Made by a program: the position numbers and the translations under genes
The notes under the pieces: model-generated
What the model was told of the DNA's origin: nothing
Databases searched by the model: none
What the model saw: only the letters and a program-made list of their open reading frames with translations
Part shown: positions 9,191 to 20,500 of the stretch, one piece after another
How positions within the stretch are numbered: position 1 is the stretch's first letter
How the letters are laid out: every line of letters begins with the position of its first letter
From: Anarhynchus alexandrinus
Lineage: Eukaryota; Chordata; Aves; Charadriiformes; Charadriidae
DNA length: 64,000 nt
Direction of reading: 5' to 3'
Assembly: GCA_008711295.1 (NCBI GenBank)
Contig: VUYV01000020.1
Coordinates: forward strand, 1,055,558 to 1,119,557

Positions 9191-11931
9191 CAAACAGCTG
9201 CCTGCCTCCTCCCTGCCTGATATCTAAAGGATCCCTTCTGCTTTGCTTTCAAAGTCCCCTCCACTGATTCAATATAGAGCAGCATCCCATTCCCCTCCAG
9301 AAGCAACACTTCTGGACTTTGCACCCTGAGTCTCATCTGCTGTGGGACACGTTCCCACCCCTGGGGCTGTGGCAGGTCAAGGGAAGTGATTAGCTCCCAC
9401 ATCCTGGGAGGGGACTCTGCATGTGTCAGTCCCCGCTAACCCTGCAGCGGCGCAGCCAGCATGACACTGCCCTTGGCAAGGTGAAGGGTTTTCCTCCTGG
9501 GAAATGTTTCAGAAAGCAGCAGTATCTCTGTCCTGGCAGGTTGAGCTCCTCCCCGGCTTCACACTAAAACAGGCCATTGTGCCTGCGCCGGTGAATCACC
9601 CTGAGCCCATTCAGAAACGTGGAGATGTTGTGTCATGTGAATTAGGGGTGCAAGGAAGAAAGCAGGGGAGTTTCAGGGACCGGCTGTTCTAGTGGTCGGG
9701 AGCAAGATGGCTCTTTATTACATGGAGGCCTCATCTGTGCAGAGGTCTGTATCGATGCGCAGGCCACATACATGGGGCATGCACTGAGGATTTCGGCAGT
9801 AATCCTCACCACAGGCCAGCATGCTGCAGCATTCCCCTCTGCTCCCTGTGGAGGAAGTGGGAAGGATGGTTGGCAGGATCCGCACGGCTGCCTCGTGCCT
9901 CCTGCAGCTTGTCTCTGCACTCCCACTGCTGGGTTTGCGCTACCCCTTCAAGAAGGCTCTTTGTAGCTAAACCACACAGTGACCCCTAAGCCCCTGCATT
10001 AGCTGGAGCTTTTCGTGATGCCAGATTGCTCCTGGGACACTTCACTTGAAGGACCTCCATGCTCCTTTTTTTTTCTTTTTCAGAGAAAACCTTGATTGTT
10101 TGAGCAACAGCATGTGGCTGGGATGGCTGCCGGCATGGATTAGGAAACCTTTCTTTTCTGCTTGTGGCATTCTAGATTGTGCCCCTATTTACAGCATGCT
10201 TTATGGATGGGGCTCATTTATTTTCTAATGCAACGGAGAGTATAGGAAACCTGCAAAAGTCCTCGCTGATGTCCGCTCCCATGTCGGTTTACATAGCAGT
10301 TATGTCAAGACTGTAGCTCTTGGTAACTGTGTTAGGTGTAGAACACAACTCATGGGTCGTTTGCCTGTTTCTTGGCTCGTGCCAGGCAGACCCAAACTAG
10401 GAAAAAGGCAAAAGTTTTTCAATGGTGAAGGCAACTCTTCACTGGAGCACTTTATTGGGGGTGATGGTGGCTTCTCGGTTTCTTGATGTCTTTGGCTTGA
10501 AACTGGATGCCCTTCTGAAAGGTACGCCTCGCTAGATGCAAATAGTTGGGATCAGGAAGGGAGGAACTGAGAGTCAGTTTTACAGCTTGCTTTACGTGTG
10601 AGATGCCACCAGTCTGTTTTGGCCTGAACATCTGAATCTGGGCTTTGGCCCCCCTCTAAACACAGCGGCATGTGGTGCTTTGGAGAGGGCTAAGATTTGC
10701 TGGGGCTGAGGACCAGTGACCATGTGGCAGCTCCTCACAGACAGAAGTGCTTTGCTCTTGCCAGGGATGAGCACTGATATTGGGCTCTATGGGGACATGG
10801 CCAGCCTGGGCTGCAGTTTACCGTGTGAGTAGGAGCTAAGGTCCAGTGTGTCTGCCTGTACCAGTAACCCCACTAAGTAGACTGCTGCCATAACCTTCCA
10901 GGCTCTTCCTTAAGTCTCTTTTGGAGCCTAGGTCTGTCAGTATGAGGAGATACGGCCCTCTGTGCAGGGATTCCTGTGCAATACCAGCCCTGACAGCTGG
11001 GCAACAGCTGGTTGCAGATGATTGCCAGCATTAATAAAGGAGGCTATGTGATGGATTCTCTTATGTGGGGGTCACTAAATAAACAGAGCTTGAGGAAACC
11101 CTGCCTTCTTCAGGAGCAAATGCAGCACAAAACCTCATCTTGTTCTGACAGGTCAGCAGCGAGTCCTTCTCTGCTGCGATTTGCAGCTAATCCCATGTGC
11201 AACAGCTTCAGAAACCGATCTGGTGAGAGTAGCCCCTCTGTGCATCCCTGACCAGCCTGCTAGTTGCAAGGGAAAGATGGGTGTTGAGGAGCAAGATGAT
11301 TCCTTGGGGACTTCCTAAATGATTTTGCAGTGCCTTTTGGGAGAACTTGGGGCAGACTGTGGCAAGGCTCCCATTTATCATGTAATCGTAGGCAGAGATG
11401 TAGGATGTAGGGGATGGGAAAGCTTGCCCAGGTCTCTCAGGATGGACCCAGGTGTATTATGTTATGTCTTAAAAGAGTTGTGGGAGGGGGAACAGACCAC
11501 AGTTTCCACTCTTCTGCATCCATGGGCAGTGTAGCCCTCACACTGACCCCCAGAAGGCCCCTGTGCTCATGAAGAGAGTTCTTCCCCTCTCCCTGGGACC
11601 AGGGTCACCCTTGAACAGGCAGGTCCCCTGTCAGGTCTGAATGTCAGACTTCCAAAACCCACCAAGCACCCCCTCTTGAAAGCCAGGCTCCTTCTTGGCA
11701 GCTGTCAAGCTGCCTCCACACGGTCCACTTCGCTGGAGGGCTTTGTGGGCAAACCTAAGGGTACTGAGTACCAAGGGGAAGGTTCCTCTGCAGTCTCCCT
11801 TTCAAAGCCCCCATGTCTCCAGTCTTCCCCATCCCCCTTCTCTTTTCTCTGGGTCTCCCTGACCCCTCTCAGCCTGCTGTCCCTCCCCAGCCTGGCTGTG
11901 CGCTGCAGCCTGCCCACCCCTCGCCAGGGCT
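9191..11931. other. Unassigned non-coding stretch
   Basis: No gene or repeat family is recognised. A polypyrimidine run with a splice-acceptor-like end lies at about 10065-10081, but the following frames are uninformative. Open frames in this stretch show no recognisable protein. Confidence 0.45.
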
Positions 11932-11975
11932 GTGGAGGCTGGAGGCTGGAGCTGGAGGCTGGAGGCCAGAGCTGG
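11932..11975. repeat. Short tandem repeat, CTGGAGG-type
   Basis: About six imperfect copies of a 6-7 bp GGAGGCT/GGAGCT unit in a row, within a GC-rich patch. This is a small minisatellite-like run. Confidence 0.75.
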
Positions 11976-12069
11976 GCAGGGGGTTAAGAGGCAGATGGGA
12001 GCTGGCGGCCGTCTTCTCCTGCTGTTGGAGTGAGGGAGGGCAAGTCACTGACCTCCCAGCAGGAGTGAC

Positions 12070-12190
12070 ACAGGAAACCCCTAATTACATGCTTGTGACA
12101 GCAACGCTGGATCATTTTAATCACGCTGCTGCCATGTCAGAGATGCTGTCTCTTGGGATTAAGGAAAACAAACAAGCTGAAGCAGCAGTG
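12070..12190. promoter_or_regulatory. Candidate regulatory element (homeodomain/MEIS-type motifs)
   Basis: An AT-richer island in GC-rich surroundings. It contains TAATTA (12082-12087), TGACAG (12096-12101, MEIS-like), a TTTTAATCA block and GGATTAA (12156-12162, OTX-type). It has the look of a conserved non-coding element, but conservation cannot be tested here and such motifs are common by chance. Confidence 0.22.
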
Positions 12191-12449
12191 GCAGCAGCGG
12201 CGGCTCTGTCCAGTGATTGCCTCGTACCTCGCGGTGCAGTGGCCGTCCCAGCGCTGGCCGGCCCAGCTGAGAGGAGAGTGTGATGGGGGCCAAAGGCTCA
12301 GCGAACAAGCTCATCTCAGTAGACCCTGATGGATCCATTGCTTGCACTGTCAGGCTGGACTCCTCTCCCTTTCTCAGCAGCTTTCAAAACACATAACAGT
12401 AGTGGCTGACACCTCCACCACCCCTTGGAAGTTGCCCCACTTTTTCCCC

Positions 12450-12582
12450 CTGTGCTTTACAGTGGTAAGCTGAGGCCCAAAGGAGATTTACACAAAGCCA
12501 TGCTGGGAGTCAGTGGCAAGAGTGGGTTTTGAGCGCAGCAATGCTGCTTCCAGACCCTGGTGTCCTGACCCTTGCTCTGCTG
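12450..12582 (-). repeat. MIR SINE fragment, minus strand
   Basis: It reads as the reverse complement of MIR: a TTTACAG...AAGCTGAGGCCC block, then GGGAGTCAGTGGCAAGAGTGG (family 'aagtcagtggcagagctggg'), then CAGACCCTGGTGTCCTGACC (family 'ggtctcctgactcccag'). The order and spacing agree with MIR, although divergence is high, as expected for this old family. Confidence 0.65.
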
Positions 12583-13779
12583 CTCCAATACCACCGCTCA
12601 GCCCTTCTACTCCACTTTGGAGGAGAGCCCTGGTGTCCTGCTCTGCAGTAACCATGTCTACTATACTGGCTATGTTTTTTTTCTGGTGATCACTAAACAT
12701 CTTCACTTTTGCAGTGGAGAGGAACTTTGCTTGAGCAGTTTCCCATCCTCATCTCCTTAATGAAGTGACTCCACCTCTGTTCCCATCCCCACCTATTGGA
12801 AAAAGTCTGGACATCCTTTTCAGAGACAAACTTTACATCACACTGTCCCGTCTTGCAGAGCAAATGGAAGTTAGTAATGCTGAGCTCAAACCACTCTTCT
12901 GTTACCCTGAGCTGAGCCAGAATAATTTTTCTCCCTTTCAAAAACTTTCCCTGTTTTCATGATTCAAAAATGTGGACCAGCTCTTTTGTCCATTGGAAAA
13001 ATAAAAAACAACTCCACCCCCCGGCTTTCCTTTTCCTTTTGTGTTTTGAAAGCCTAGTCCTTTCGTTAAGATTTGCAGCTCCTCCAGCGTTTCTTCTCCC
13101 CTCACCCACTCTCCTCCCCTCAATGGGAAATTATCCTTCCTCCGAGTCCTGGTGTTACTCCAGCGCTATTCCCTCCTCTGCGGGACCTGAGGAGATGCAT
13201 CAGCCCTGTGGCATGGGCATACTATGGAAGGACCCAATACATTTCTCAAGAAGACGCAGCCCAGTTAAAAATCAGAATGGCTCAGCCCTAGGGCTATGCA
13301 AGGTTTGTGGGGATGGTTGCCTTGGCAAATGCAGTTAGGGAAGACACTGTTTGGGCTAATTCAGCTTTCCCTCCTCCTGGATACAGGGCTCTGCCTGGTG
13401 CAGCCCTAACAGCAGAGTCCCGAGGTGGAGGAGATGCCGTGGCCTTACTGAGCTTTGCCAGATGTTGTTGTAGTGGTCAAACCCATCCCATGTCATTGGG
13501 AGGGCCCCCGTGCCCCCACTAGCTGGAGTCCGGGAAATGCTGGTGTCACCAGACAGAACCTCCCTCTTGCATTCTGCTGGGCCAGCACGGGAGACAGAGA
13601 GTTCAGGACTTGGGGATGAGGACATGACCGATACATCCCCGGAGAGCAAGGGGAGCGAGCCCCCAGACTGGGGACTCCGGGCTTCAGCCAGCCCCTAATC
13701 CAATGTACAGCTGAGAGGATCAAGAGATAGAAAGGTTGCTCACTGTAAATCCTTTTGAAGTCCGTTCCAACTCTTTTGC
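12583..13779. other. Unassigned non-coding stretch
   Basis: No gene is recognised. Short open frames on both strands overlap one another and carry no recognisable domain. The right end grades into the CpG-rich region. Confidence 0.45.
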
Positions 13780-14610
13780 TGGGAACTCGCTGGCCTGCGT
13801 GCCAGAGGGGATGCTAAGCCGGGGAGCCACGAGGAGCAGGGGTGTGCCCCCCCGCGGGGCCTCAGGCTCCGAAAAACCACCTGCCCACCCCAGGGGCACT
13901 GCTGTCTGAGCACCCCAAAGGCAGCAAGAAATGATGCTGCCGGGGAGAGGTGAAAGCATCCAGCTTGGTAAGGACCCTCTGCCTGAGCCCCCTGGCCCTG
14001 CTGGGATGGGGCAGGAGGGTCCCCAAATGCCTCTCGCTGGGACAGCCTGGCCGAGGAGACAGCCAGCGCGGGGGCGGCTGGGTGGGCAAGGCTCCAGCCC
14101 GGACCCTCCGTGGCTGCGGGTCGCAGGACGGCTTGCCGCTGGCTCTGCCCTTATACAAACACGCTTTGCTTCCCTTGCCTTTTCTCTTAATGAATTCCTC
14201 CTCTCCCGGCTGTTGTTTTTGGCCTCTGGCTGACTCTGTGGTTTTCCTTCTCCAGCACGTGATGCAAACACTGCTCGCCGGCTGCTTCCTCCAGGTGATG
14301 GACACCTGTAGCTGGCCCCGTGTCCCCGGACGTGTCGGGGTTGGTGATGCCGGGTCACAAAGACAGCCCCGCGCTGCAGCCTTGCTTTGGTGCTTCCTGG
14401 GCTCTCTGCAGAGCACGACAGGCCCATGCACGGGGGTGTGAAAGGGGCTCTGCATAAAGGAGCCGGCGCTCCCTGAAGTGAGAGGGGCACAGGGGATGTA
14501 GGAGAAGGAAGCGAGATGGTGGCACTGGTCTTGCTGTGGGGCCGGACCCTCCCCAAGCAGCACAGAGCGGGTAGCCAGCGCAGTCCTGCAGCCCCGTTGC
14601 ACTGTCCAGC
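13780..14610. other. GC- and CpG-rich segment
   Basis: CG dinucleotides are visibly denser here than in the flanks, for example around 13810-13880, 14040-14130 and 14320-14350. The sequence looks like a small CpG-island-like segment. The longest open frame of the window (333 codons, minus strand, 13720-14721) lies across it, together with another long minus frame and two long plus frames. That is what GC-rich, stop-poor DNA gives by chance. No core promoter or exon structure could be fixed. Confidence 0.4.
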
Positions 14611-17600
14611 AAGGCAGGGGTGATGGCAGAGCAGCCTACCGGCCCTTAAAATCCCGCACTGCCAGCCTGAAGTGCGCAACAAATTGATAGAGTAAGAAAA
14701 AATAACAGTAAAGCAAAGCATCTGTATTTAACAGCCCTTCCCCTCCTCCCCCACTTCCAACTGCTTACCCTTAAAATTCCTCTTGGGACACAACTCTAAG
14801 CTTTTCTCTGAAACCACCAAGACTAGAAACTGCCTTTCTTTTTCAGACAAGCCCTGAAAAATTTCTTCCCTCAGTGAAAACAGGGGCTTTAAAGAAAACC
14901 CACGCTATTGCAAACCCCATCCTAATTTGGGCCCCTCTGCCCCCCTGCCCACGCTCTGCTCTCCCCGTTGCATGGGGCAGGCCCCTCTCCAGATCTGTCC
15001 TCCCCAGCTGGTATCTGTCCCTGCTCCCGAGGCCAGTGCTCCCGAATGGTGGCCCGGCACTGGCCGGCTGTTGACCCCCACTGTGCTGCCCGCAGCATCC
15101 AGTCTCCCCGGCCCCTCTCCCCAGACTATGTTTTTTATCCTCCCTCCTTCTTTCCACAAAAATGCAAAACACACAGCCCTGCTCCTTCATCTCTCCCGTG
15201 CTGTGCCCTCCTACAACGCAGCCCCCTTTTTCCTCCTTTCACAGCGTTTCCCGCAAACAGGTTTTTTGCACAGTCTCGGGGCAGACGCTGCAGAAATCCC
15301 TTTGCATGAAGGAGCCGCGCTGACCGCCGCTAAATGGTATCACCTCTAAGGGACTCCCTTGGGATGGGGCAAAGCAGGCATAAGGTGTAGCACCTATTTC
15401 TGGAGGCGCGGAGTAATTTTCCTGACTGGGTGACACTGAACACCTTGTTTAAAAATAGAGAGAGGAGCCTGAATCAGCAGGCGCAGGGGATGTGAGGTAA
15501 CCCAGGTAAAACTTTTCCACCGCGCCGGGCGCTGGGCACAGACAAAGAGCCACACCTGTGGTTTCGCTAAACCATCTCACCTGATCTGGCACCGCTGGTT
15601 ACCGACTGACGCTGGCAAATTCCAGCCTTGCAAATCCTACCAGGAATTTCTTCCTGTACGTATCGGCAGTGCCCTCCGATCTACCTGCGGACAGAGCGGC
15701 TGGTGGTCCCGGCCAGCCCCTGCTTCTCCCCGTCCCCGGCAGCCCCCCATGCTGCGGGAGGGCTGGGAGGACCCATCGGTGCGGGGTCTTCTGCAAGAGG
15801 CGCTCGGGCTTGGCGTTGACCTTGTCCCATTTATCTGAGTTATGTAAGATCTTCCCGTACAGGCTGCTGGCTACGTGACACCTAACTATTTAGGCCAATG
15901 TAGTCTGTGACAAATGTGACGGTCGGTTTGGGGGAGGGAAGCGGGCAGGCTTGCGCTGTCTCAGACCCAGGCGGGAAGGGAAACAGCTGGACGCCTTGCA
16001 GCAGGGTCAGTCCTCAGCTGACACAAATTTCCCTGTCCCGCTCCTTGTGGGAGATGCCCAATTTCAGCTGAGCTCAGCAGTCCTGCACCCAGGGCCTCTT
16101 TTCAGCACAAGAGCTGCTTTAATAAATCAGCATGTTCCCTCTTGACCATCCTGTTTAGGGCAGGAGGGGAGAAAAGACGAGAGGGTAACTCGGAGATATT
16201 GGTCCTTTGTCTCTCCCTTGCGGGTTCAAGAGTCAGGCTGGGATTTCCTCACGGTTCCTTCAGAGACAGCGCAGCTCCTGCTGGAGCTTCAGTTTGCATC
16301 TATGCCAAAAAAGCCACTCCAAAGAGCAGGGGCTGTGGCTGCTCCCTGGGCTTCAGGGTACAAATCCCTGGCAGCCTTGGAGGCATGAGCTTGGGGTGGA
16401 TCTGGTAGTGGATGGGAAGTTGGGGCTCATGGTTAGTGTTGGGTTGGTTGGAATAAGAGCAGCACATGGAGCTCGCAGGCACAAGGAGCCGTAGTTCACA
16501 GTGGTGCTACCACTGACTTGCCTACAAAAACCAGTGTGGGACTTCATCCATGTCCTTCTTGCCTGTCTGCCCCATCAGGGCGGCATTCATTCCCTTTCTG
16601 GGCACTGGCATGGAACAAAACTTTCCCAGACAAGGCAAGGGCTCTTCTTCTTCTGCCTCTACTCGTGTCATGCTGAGGGTTCTCTACGTGTGACTGTCCA
16701 GTACTTCCAGTAATGCGATGGGTGACTTCCATCCAGAACGTCCTGGCCCCTTCTGGGTATGCTGTACCCAAAATTCAGAAGTGTTGTCAGACTTCCAGTT
16801 TCCATTCTAGGTGCAAGGTACTCCTGCCCTGCGCATCACAGTACCTTCAAGCAGCAGCAAAAACATTTGGGTGAGGAACAGGAATGGAGAAAGCACCACT
16901 GAGAACAGGTATTAGTCTGGCTGCAAACTGTGCTGCTTGAAGGTACCTTCAGAGAGCCGTGGCTGTTGTCTGACACTGTCTCTGCCACTGCTCTGCTGTG
17001 TGACCGGGGCATATTAGTCTGTCAGGGGTCACAGCTTCGGACCCCAGTGCTGTGGAGGCACAGGGAGCAGGGTGAGTGAGGTGCCATGGCTGGGTGCTAC
17101 TGATCTACTGCGGGGGATACCAGGCAGCTTTGTGATATGCGCAGATGCTGTGATAGCATCAGACGGGATGGCATCTAGGAGGTGGCGTATACTCATAAGT
17201 GGCACCATAAGTTTGGCTGATTTTGTAATCGCCCATAAAGCACTTTCTTCTGGAGGAACCTCATCCAAGATGTTGCTGCCATTGAGCTTAACAAACAGCT
17301 CCCTGGGGTCCCTGGCTTTCTTGGCCATCGGTGGGTAAAAATCCAGTTTTGCAGTCCCCTTACCCAGTCCTGCTTCGGTGCCCCCATTACAGTGCATCTG
17401 CAAGCCCAGTGCACGTGGGACCCCTGGCTGGACCCCGGGGCTGGGTGCCCATGTCATCCTTCTGTCCACTGGAGGTTCAGCGTGGCTGGGTTAGAAGAGC
17501 TCACACCTCTGTGAGCTGTTGGTGGATGTTCCTCCTGCGTGGGGTTTTTCTACAAAGGGAACATCTTACAGCATTTGCAGAGCTTCTGTGCTGTAAGTTG

Positions 17601-18539
17601 GTATCAGCGTGGAGCTCAGCCTTCAGTGGCACTGTTTCTCCTTACCATCCTTGAGACCACCCTTTACCCTGAATCATCCGTTTTGGTTAAGTCAGTTCCG
17701 TGTCCACCTTTTTGTTTTTAAATGGCGAAGTAGTTAGGGGAAGCCTATTTTAAATGGAAGACCTGACATTGTAAGAAGTTAGTTTGTTAATGTAACTTGA
17801 TTTTACCTGGTAAGTAACACTGTGTAGCCTGAATATAAGAACTGTGTAAGGGGAAGCCAGCTCCCCCATGGAAGCCTCACAATATCCTCAAAGGCAGGAT
17901 ATTTCTGGGAGATATTTACAGCAACCCTGGATATGCAAAGCCCCTATGGGGATGTATCGTGTCAAATTCAGCATTGCTTGTATCTTGGTCCATGAGGACA
18001 AGTTTCTGCATGAGTAAAATCTGCTGCTGTAGAGGACACTCACTGGGTGTTTGGAGATAAGTTTCTTCCTCAAAGTCCCACTCCAAGGCCAGCGTGGAGT
18101 CTCTGCTCTGGACAATGGAGATTGCTCCATTTGCACCGATGTTGCCATTTCTCTAGACATTGAAGCCTTTGGTCTTCAAGGCTGCCTGTCAAACACCTTT
18201 CATCAGGAACAAATTCTCTTGGGTTGGAATTTGCCTCTGGACAGAGTGAGAACCACTCCCAAATACCACTTGTCCCAATTACGCCCTCCATGTCGGTGGC
18301 ACTGGTATTGAGGCTCTGTATGGGGGCTCTCACCCGTTTTTTCCTGTGAGGATATGTGTGCAGCCCTCCTTGCTTTCCCTCTGGGCTGTGGCCTCTCTAA
18401 AGCAAGTGTCCCTGGAATTTTTTTTGTCTCTTCTGGACTTGCTTCTCGTGGGAGATGGGGAAGGAGCGCTTCGAGCGCCCCATGCTCAGGGCAGGCTGGG
18501 GCTTGCTGGCAGCACTTAGGCAGGATCTCCCCGCTCACC
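14611..18539. other. Unassigned stretch, partly GC-rich
   Basis: GC- and C-rich DNA continues to about 16000, then composition becomes more ordinary. No repeat family is recognised. One minus-strand frame (17029-17469, 146 codons) has a fairly protein-like central part and is discussed under findings, but it matches nothing I know. No splice pattern or promoter could be supported. Confidence 0.4.
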
Positions 18540-18676
18540 CAATTCATCTATGCCACAACCATATGCTGTTATTAGGTGATATGTTTCGGTATCTTCATTG
18601 TGTAATTAGTCACATGCTCGTAAACAATGTAAATAACCCCTAATGAGTTGGTAACTTAATCATTCAGTAATGATTC
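18540..18676. promoter_or_regulatory. Candidate regulatory element with forkhead and homeodomain motifs
   Basis: An AT-rich island with GTAATTAG (18602-18609), GTAAACA (18620-18626, forkhead-type), GTAAATA (18629-18635) and TAATGAG (18641-18647). A perfect small palindrome, AATCATT-CAGT-AATGATT, occupies 18658-18675. The density of motifs suggests a developmental enhancer or conserved non-coding element. Only a cross-species comparison could confirm it. Confidence 0.28.
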
Positions 18677-20082
18677 TGAATGTCAGGAACTGTCCACGCA
18701 GAGCAGCAGCTACTTTTAAGTATTTTTTTCTTTTCCTGTGTTGCAAAATCTTATTTTTCCTAACACTCTGAAGGCTATTCTGCTCATAAGCCACTTGACT
18801 CGAGTGGGTTTACTCACCAATTAATCCAGAAAATTTGGCCCCACTGTTTCATGCTACTGCTGGTATTTTTTTTAAAGAGACATGTAGCAAGTTTCTCTTC
18901 TATTTTTTTTTTTTTTAGTTTTATTCTAGTGTTGATAATCATGAATGGATCCTTGGCCCTATTCTTCTTTGACCTTGCTATTTTTGAAAGTCTTTTTCAG
19001 GGTAAATATTTAGGCCAAATTCTTACCTAGGCAGGAGCTGCTCTGCACAAGATTTCAAAAGCAAAGATTTCAAAATGGCTGTGGCAAAAACTAAATCTAA
19101 AAAACCCTGAAATCAGCTCATTTTTCACACATTTCTAGTTTTATTTTAAACACAGTTCCAGCCCAAAGAGTCACCAAGAAAAGCTTGGGACCATGAACTA
19201 TGAAGGCTTAAAGACTGAGTGGCAGACATGAAAGCTTCAGCTCACCATGTTGGATTTTAATTTTAAACAAAGCTCATGAAGTTTTTTTTAGCCTGATTTG
19301 TGCTTTCGGATGCCTGGGATTGCCATTACTGTGTTAGAATGGTGCTTTACTGTCTTTCTGGTGTGCTTTTTAATCGGTGACGTTTCCTTCTGCTGCAGAG
19401 ATGGGGAGAGGAGCCCAGACCCTCCGCCACCTTCCCCCAGCACTGCCCATCCCCTTGGCCTTTGGCATTTCCTATCGTCGCATTGGAAAAAGAGACCTTG
19501 AGCACTTTTCAGAGCTTCAACTTCTAACCATAGCCACGCTCCTGCTTTTGTGTAAAATAGACCGTGCCATTCTTTTCCAAATACATTTATGAATTGCTGA
19601 TACATGTCCTTGTCTTTTTTTTTTTTTTTTTGACATATTTGTGTATTTCTGGAATGAGGCTGCCATGGTAGATAACCAGAAGAAAGCAGTTCTGTTTGGG
19701 AACAATTTTTAAGGCTTCCTAATTAGCTCTCAGTCTGTGTTGGGACAAAGCCACAATATTTCAGCTATTCTGGCAGAAAGAGTGTTGTGTCAAATTTCCA
19801 TTTTTTGTGTGTGAAATGTGATTTTCAGACTAAAACTTACATTTTTTTTCAGACCTGGAATATGAGGGGCGCGTGCTAGTGTTTGTGCCTAGGGAAATGG
19901 CTCAAGGGATGCCCGGATTCAAGTCTCTGCCCAATCTTGTTTCAAGCAAAATATCTATGCCTGATCATGCACAATCGGCTATGGGACGGAGCCTGGTCCA
20001 AGGCTTGGGTGTTCCCTCTGGCACTGACCGCTGGGAGTCTGCTGCTCCTTTCTGCCCCCACCAAGCAAAAAGTGCACACGCA
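18677..20082. other. Unassigned non-coding stretch
   Basis: AT-rich DNA with T runs at about 18903-18918 and 19617-19632. A splice-acceptor-like polypyrimidine tract ends at 19851 and is followed by a frame that stays open into the CR1 copy at 20083. This is probably fortuitous. No gene is recognised. Confidence 0.4.
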
Positions 20083-20500
20083 CAGGGGAGGAACAGCTGT
20101 GCTGCGTCAGACCAAGGGTTCGTGGAGCCCAGCAGCCTGTCTCCAACGACGGCTGATAGCGCATGCACAACAAAGAGCATCGTTTGAAGGCAAATGTATA
20201 GCGATACGTCTCCCATATGTTCCCCAGCCTCCCACAATTTGTACTTTGGGGACTTTCTGAGGCAAACCTAGTATCTTTGTTGAGGTTTTTTACTTTTTTT
20301 CCATACATTTGTCTTGCTGTTTTTTGAAACCCTGTAACCTCCTGGTACCCACAGCATCCTGCAGCAAGGACTTCCACAGTGTAACTACCTGTTGTGTAAA
20401 CGGACACCTCCTACTGCTTATTTTTGCTTGCTGCTTTCATTAGATGCCCCCGGTTCTTGTAATGTATGTTAACAATTTCCTTGGATGAGTTTTCACTGAA
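20083..20500 (-). mobile_element. CR1 LINE 3' fragment, minus strand
   Basis: It reads as the reverse complement of a sauropsid CR1. It starts with GCTGTGCTGCGTCAGACCAAGGG and a GTGGAGCCCAGCAGCCTGTCTCC block (family 'TGGGTCAGACCAAAGGTCCATCTAGCCCAGTATCCTGTCT'). A TTTTTTGAAACCCTGTAAC block and an AGCAAGGACTTCCACAGTGTAACT block follow, then a TTGTGTAAAC segment and CCCGGTTCTTGTAATG. The 3' end of the LINE is on the left. Reverse transcriptase reading is destroyed. Confidence 0.8.

Noticed and set aside
13720..14721. 333-codon minus-strand open frame, the longest in the window
   Set aside because: It lies in GC/CpG-rich DNA where three other long frames overlap on both strands. Composition is proline/serine/arginine-rich without domains, and no homologue is recognised.
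19852..20187. Open frame after a T-rich acceptor-like sequence at 19851
   Set aside because: The frame runs into a minus-strand CR1 copy starting near 20083, and its sequence resembles no protein. The acceptor-like tract is most likely a chance T run.
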